From Piper betle (lineage: Eukaryota; Streptophyta; Magnoliopsida; Piperales; Piperaceae): a stretch of DNA of 64,000 nucleotides. The stretch spans positions 62,001 to 126,000 of the forward strand of contig JAURVB010013539.1 of assembly GCA_033002965.1 (NCBI GenBank), read 5' to 3'. The notes under the pieces were generated by a model. The model ran no database searches. It saw only the letters and a list, made by a program, of their open reading frames with translations, and was not told the origin of the DNA. Both the position numbers and the translations under genes were made by a program. Shown here in pieces: positions 59,001-64,000 of the stretch. Within the stretch, counting starts at the first letter, position 1, and each line of letters starts with the position of its first letter.

Positions 59001-60870
59001 TCCTGAGGTGGGTCTGATCGTTTTAGGGTAAAAACCTAAGTTTTTGGGTATCTATTGAGGCATAACATTCCATTTTGTTCATGTTAGAAGTTCTTAGTAA
59101 AATTTTAAGCATGATCTAACCACTAAATAATCATGAGCATCACTCATAAATACGCTTTATATTCTCTTTATTGTTTATGAGTATGAGCATGATCTATGAT
59201 TGTGTTATATATTAAGCCACCAATTTTAAGATAATAAAATCTAGTAAAATATATAATGCTCTAATAAGTGTCTACTTAAAATATATAAATTTTGGGAATG
59301 GGTAAAAATTATTTAAGTATGTTTTAGAAGTGTTTACCTAGATAGTATAAAGATGCAGGGTGAAAACCCTAATTTTTTTACTTTGATTGTAAATTACCTT
59401 AAAATAGGTTAACAATGCTAGATTTGAGTGACACTTAGCCCACACCTTAACTTGTGTTTCAATAGCACTGTGACAAAATTTGGGGCCATTGGGGTAGGTT
59501 CTCAATTATATTTGTGAATTTCTAAATTGTTAGGGTCTAGATAGCTTTAGAAACAACCCATCTAGTGACCTAACTTGCAAAATCTACATAGTCCTATTTA
59601 CAAACTAAATTGCGTAAAACTATTACGAGACTCAAGCTCGATTTGTTAGCTAAATAGGCCTACTGACCCAAACCCATTTGGAATCTTCCAACCCATGAAC
59701 GAATAGTTATAAAATTGGTGCGCGGCCTAGGAACACTTGATTGGACTATGGGCTAGCCATGGTGGAATTTACTTATGAACCTTAGAGTATAAGGACACAC
59801 CCATCCAAATTTTAGCCTATTTGAACATTATTAGGCCCGTCCAAAAAATCGTCTAGTAAACCCATTCAATTAAAACCCTAGAATTGATTAAAGTTCACTA
59901 AGTGAACATGATACTACACCTTAATTAAGCTAACCTCATAAGGTTTAATACTTCTTAGGATCTAATTAAGATAATTAAGTGATGTTTAAGTATTGAGCTT
60001 GTATGGATGCTTTGCCTTGTTTTGCATACCGATATGACCTGATTTTTATTCGATCTCCGTACTAGGTATCATAGGGGAACTTACCAACCAGAGTACGAAG
60101 TTCTACTCATCCAGATCCGTAAAATTCTCCCTTTTTTCATCTCTACTTGACTCCCGGTGTATCGAGTTTAATCACGTTTTAGATGTAGAATAACATTGAC
60201 GCCATTTTATCGGATCCCTCCGATGTCAAGCTATTTAGCCATATTTTCTACACATATTTAATAAAACTTCAAGGTTGAGACCCTTTGATGATTTTCAAAA
60301 GATAAAATCTAGAAACTAAATATTGAATCCTCCCGTAAGCTTATATGTATAAATATGAAAGTTTATGACTTTTACAAATAAGAGTATATAAGGGATATGT
60401 GGACCGCACTAATATTCTTACAAACCCTGAGGAAGTGCGAAGTATAAAGGTATTATACAACGCAATATATTTCTTATATTTATGGTACTAATTTAACCGT
60501 TTCTTCTACCACTCGAATACCGTGATAGGTATAATCTTTTGTCAATTGAGTATCGTGACAGGTGTAATGCAGAGAATGTGAGGGCGCAAGCATTGTATAC
60601 ATGAATATAAATATTAATCGTGCTTGCACGTTGATACTCATTTAAGTAAATTTACTTACTGCCCAATAAGTATGAAGTTTCCTAAATTCCTGTGGGTAAT
60701 AAACTACTCATTTACCAATTTATTGTTTTATCGGTAATTATTTAAACCGGTAATCAAATTTATTTGATTATTGAAGTGATTTTCTATTATATGTAGGTGA
60801 GGATCCCTGACGTTGGCCGACCGAAGTGCATAGATAAGGCGGCTCCCTGGTGTACGTTTGGGAAAATCAA
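59000..60870. mobile_element. Diverged LTR-like sequence related to family A
   Basis: Several blocks are in the same order as copy 4: a GAGACCCTTTGATGATTTTC block at 60,277 matches the 48,435 block, and GAGGAAGTGCGAAGTATAAAGG at 60,429 matches the CGGAGAAATGTGGAGGTATA text at 48,681. GTAGGTGAGGATCCCTGACG lies at 60,795 near the end. Identity looks low. There is no coding domain. Boundaries are guesses. Confidence 0.4.
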
Positions 60871-60966
60871 AGCTTGGTGTCCATCTTAAGCTTCTACAGA
60901 AGATTGAAATCCACTTCAAGCTTGGTGTCCATCTTAAGCTTCTACAGAAGATTGAAATCCACTTCT
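60871..60966. repeat. Tandem duplication, two 48-bp units
   Basis: The block AGCTTGGTGTCCATCTTAAG plus the following text through GATTGAAATCCACTTC appears at 60,871 and again at 60,919 without visible differences, so it is a recent duplication. Confidence 0.92.
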
Positions 60967-61019
60967 ATAAAGTCTGTATACAATAGCTCAATGAGTATTT
61001 TCAAAATTATAATATCATT

Positions 61020-61600
61020 AGTGGTGCTAATCGAGCGAGCAAGCCGAGCTCAATTTGTGTTCGAGCTCGGCTCGAATAATTCGAAACTCATTCGAACTCG
61101 ACTTGAGATCAAACGAGTTTTAAACATACATGCTCGAGTTCGACTTGAATATCTTTTATGTGTTCGAGCTCGACTCGAGCTCAAATATACTTAAACTGTT
61201 TAATTTTTCCGAGCTCGAACCCAACTCGTTCATGAGCTCGAAGCCAGCTTGATTAAAAGTCAAAAAGTACCTCACTTAAAAAATATACAATCAATGTGGA
61301 TTAAACCCACAACCTTGAGGTCATCAACTTGAATACTTACCATTCTCAACTATTTCACTTCTTTGTTATTATATTATTTTATCGAGTCAAATTCTAGTCA
61401 AACTACAAGTCAAGTTCAAATTATAACCAAATCAAATCGAGTTGCACACAACCTTGCTCAAATTCGAGCTCGTAAGATTCGAGTTCAAGTCGAGTTAAAA
61501 CTCGAGCATTTAAATGTCAAATTTCGAGTCGAGTCAAGCCAAGCCGAACACTAAATACTCACGAGCTGAGCTTGCTTAATTGGCAACCCTAAATATCATG
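61020..61600 (-). repeat. GAGCTCGA-rich dispersed repeat
   Basis: Both ends of the stretch carry GAGCTCGACTCGAGCTC-type words, flanking a centre with ATTAAACCCACAACCTTGAG (reverse of the tRNA B-box-like GTGGGTTTAATCC text also at 57,175). This suggests an element with related, inverted GAGCTCGA ends. No protein is visible. Confidence 0.5.
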
Positions 61601-62111
61601 ATTCAAACTATCCCTTCGAACCAAATTAAATTAAGGTGTTACATTTGATCTCCGGCAGAGGGTGACAAATAACCAGTCAACTAAATTCCAGCAAGCAAGA
61701 TGGTCTTCGTTACCCAATTTTACACAACAGAACTCTTGATTTTCCATTACTTCACACGGGAGCAAAAACTCCATGAATAGAGCTAAAGCATGGTTTGTTG
61801 TTCTTCCACTTTCTGTGCACAAGTTATTTTCTTCATACAGGATATTCCGATTGATATGCCTCATAACTAAGGTAAGATATTTTAGCCAGAAAAAAATTTG
61901 GCCTAAAAAGAAAGTATTATGCAAAGATTGTAGAAGTCCGAATGAACAAAAAAATATGCAAAACCTATTTCATTCTGCGTTTTTATGCAGACTTGAAGCA
62001 CTTCATTATTGTAAAGTCATTACCAATAGATTTTGTTCTTCTGTCACTATTAATGTCACATGCCAAACTGGCGAGCCTTCATAGGTACCAGAGCCAGCAA
62101 AAACATTGGAT
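61601..62111 (-). other. Probable 3' UTR and downstream region of PSF1
   Basis: This lies directly after the PSF1 stop on its strand. An open minus-strand frame at 61,631-61,924 has no family resemblance and is more likely untranslated. Confidence 0.4.
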
Positions 62112-63877
62112 TACTCCTGAAACTCTTCCATTAAGCCCTGCAAATTATAATTTTGAATATCAGCGCATAACAAAAGAAACAACACGGCCACAAGCTCTAT
62201 AAATACCTGCAAAATGAATGGTTCGGCATCAGTGCACCTCAGAGAGTGTACAGAATGACACAAAAGAGTAACTGTCTGATCACCAAGAGACACATCACCA
62301 ATATCATCAAGTACACGAACCTGGATGTATGGATCCTTGGGTGGAAGTTTATCCTAGAGACGATGACGGAGATGTTCACTTTGCAAAGATGAAGAATAAT
62401 GAGAAATGAAAGCAAACACAAACAGTAAGTTGAATACATGCCAAGCATTACCATATTCCAACCAGTGTAATGTAATATGTAAATGATCCAATTGCCAATA
62501 CTTTCATAACAGTGGCAGGAATAATTCCGACCCAATATAGGCCAAATCTTCTAAGTAATTGCATGCAAAATACAAAATTGTTAATCGTTATTAAAAATCA
62601 ATTTTAAAACCAGCAAAAATATGACTATTTGTAGTAAGTTACAGATCTACATCAGCTTTTGTCCAGTTTCATACTGCATTCTAATGGCAATCAGTTACAT
62701 TGGAGAGTATTGCAATGTGTGTGTGCAACAAAAAAATGCATACCACGTTCAAATCAATATCCATGGCAGACATGTATGCTTCTAGAGTGGAGGAATGACT
62801 CTTGAAATACTCTTCTTCGAAGTGATTTAGTTTTTCTTTAATCTCATGGGGAAGTACAGGACCAACATCCCACCTAAAGCTACGGATAACTTCAGCACAA
62901 TTATACCTGTAAAATCAAATTTTCACAAGAGGGACATATAACAAACAAAAAGAGTGGATAACAGAAAAAGATTAAGCTAGATAGAAACATGAAGAATATA
63001 ACAAAGAGTGGTTTTCTCTGACAACTACATTGCAAAAAAAAGAGGATTGAAATTCATACACATAGGCCATAAGGCATCATTTACTCCGAATCAAGGAAAG
63101 GTGATGGATAACAGCGCCAAAATGATCTGCATTTTGAGCCGTTTGTATGTCCAGACCATCATCCCGAATTTTCCTGTTGACATGAAAAGCATTACAAGTA
63201 GACACAAGTAATCTTAGTCTTGTATCAATTATTCAGACATTACAAAAAAAACATCCCTGTTACCTCATCAAAGACTGAAGCTGAAGATGATGCTCACTGC
63301 ACTCTTTGATTATTTGATCAAAGGAGTCCGTCTAAATTAAGAAAAAAAACACAATGAGACAAGTGCCAGTCATGCACAATTCATGTAAAATCCATCCACT
63401 CCTGAAGTTTTGCTTTATCAAACCAAGCAGAAGTAATAAAAAAGTATTTGCTGAAGGAAATAGGAAGACTAAGTACATGCCTACATTAAATTTCTTAAAG
63501 AGGAAAACTATTATTTAAAAACCCATACCACAAGTTTCAGATAAAATTCTGAGACCTGAAACTGGAAACTTTTATTTTCCGTTCACCATTGCCACATCAA
63601 GATTAACAAAAGAATGGAAGAACTATATGAAGTGTTGTGCACGTCATTCTCATATCAATTAATGGTAACAAGCACAGGTTTGCTCTGCAAGCAAGATAAC
63701 AAATGCTATGCTTACGGCAGGCTTACTGCTCCAAATGGACCATAAATGGTGCATTTTCAAACACATCAAAAAACAAAAAATCAAAGCGCAGCAAGAACAT
63801 ACATTGAAAGCATTAAGATGGCCATGCTCAGGGCTGGCAAGTTCTCCAAGAAGTTGGACAGCTCTTTTTCCATACAT
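62112..63877 (-). CDS. PSF1: GINS complex subunit PSF1, with an in-frame TGA at codon 80
   Basis: Six exons on minus: 63877-63803, 63331-63264, 63173-63060, 62906-62744, 62353-62207 and 62138-62112. All introns are GT-AG and phases agree, giving 197 codons plus TAA, the normal PSF1 size. Text: MYGKRAVQLLGELASPEHGH, TDSFDQIIKECSEHHLQLQS, DGLDIQTAQNADHFGAVIHH, then LSLIRSK-stop-CLMAYVYNCAEVIRSFRW, LPHEIKEKLNHFEEEYFKSH, LPPKDPYIQVRVLDDIGDVS, HSVHSLRCTDAEPFILQ and GLMEEFQE. PSF1 joins SLD5, PSF2 and PSF3 in GINS, which with MCM2-7 and CDC45 forms the replicative helicase. The stop (63,079-63,077) stands where the family has Arg in LIRNKRCLMAY; CGA to TGA is a single CpG-type transition. Everything else looks functional, so a SNP, a null allele or an error are all possible. 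The leader runs to the window edge. Confidence 0.9.
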
Positions 63878-64000
63878 AACAAGTCAACTATATATCAGAA
63901 AAAGGCAAGGTATCAGCAATAGATTTGAAACATGTTGGACGTATTAGTTACGCCCAATATTTGGGGAGTTCCCAAATTCATAAGGACTCTCCTATTTAAG
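63878..64000 (-). promoter_or_regulatory. Upstream region of PSF1, cut by window end
   Basis: This is immediately upstream of the PSF1 ATG on the minus strand. It is too short to place a promoter. I see no clear motif. Confidence 0.3.

Noticed and set aside
59000..60900. Possible gene or gag-pol in the 59-61 kb stretch
   Set aside because: All six frames are closed often and no gag, protease or RT motif was found; only LTR-like blocks match.
61631..61924. 97-codon minus-strand open frame after PSF1
   Set aside because: It has no resemblance to a family, and its position suits a 3' UTR.

Overview
The window is nuclear DNA from a flowering plant. The genes contain many GT-AG introns, the spacers are AT-rich and full of retrotransposon debris, and every recognisable protein belongs to a plant family (ZFWD, PEPKR, plant SET/Rubisco-LSMT-like, cellulose synthase-like D, PRONE-type RopGEF, CBF/DREB1, GINS PSF1). 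I cannot name the species. The very GC-rich first exons of the ZFWD and CBF genes hint at a monocot, but that is only an impression. All calls come from reading the sequence and from memory of the families; no search was run.

Layout. 1-5.3 kb is repeat-rich spacer with a degenerate LTR fragment, MITE-like elements and an AT microsatellite. 5.7-11.6 kb (+) is a CCCH zinc-finger/WD40 gene of nine exons; its 3.4 kb intron 7 carries a decayed LINE. 13.06-15.33 kb (+) is a decayed sorbitol dehydrogenase copy that keeps its introns. 19.17-21.48 kb (+) is an intact four-exon PEPKR1-like protein kinase. 22.93-32.86 kb (+) is an intact 16-exon SET-domain lysine methyltransferase; its intron 2 is swollen by Ty3/gypsy remnants in opposite orientations. 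33.54-34.77 kb (+) is a two-exon conserved plant protein, probably plastid-targeted, with a one-base frameshift. 35.69-39.86 kb (-) is a heavily decayed cellulose synthase-like D pseudogene. 42.9-49.7 kb holds several copies of one non-coding LTR-like family in both orientations. 51.68-53.94 kb (+) is a RopGEF with one extra base near its 3' end. 55.70-56.40 kb (-) is an intronless CBF/DREB1 gene with three +1 indels that sum to a whole codon. 59-60.9 kb is more LTR-like material. 62.11-63.88 kb (-) is the six-exon GINS subunit PSF1, complete except for one in-frame TGA.

The genes do not form a pathway; this is ordinary plant gene order with independent housekeeping, signalling and regulatory genes. 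I found no RNA gene, CRISPR array, or previously undescribed system that I could support. The most notable pattern is that six of the eight gene loci carry coding lesions. In ZFWD, the plastid protein, RopGEF and PSF1 the lesion is a single base in an otherwise fully spliceable gene. Sequencing or assembly error and real recent pseudogenisation both explain this, and resequencing would separate them. The SDH and CSLD copies are decayed beyond what error can explain.
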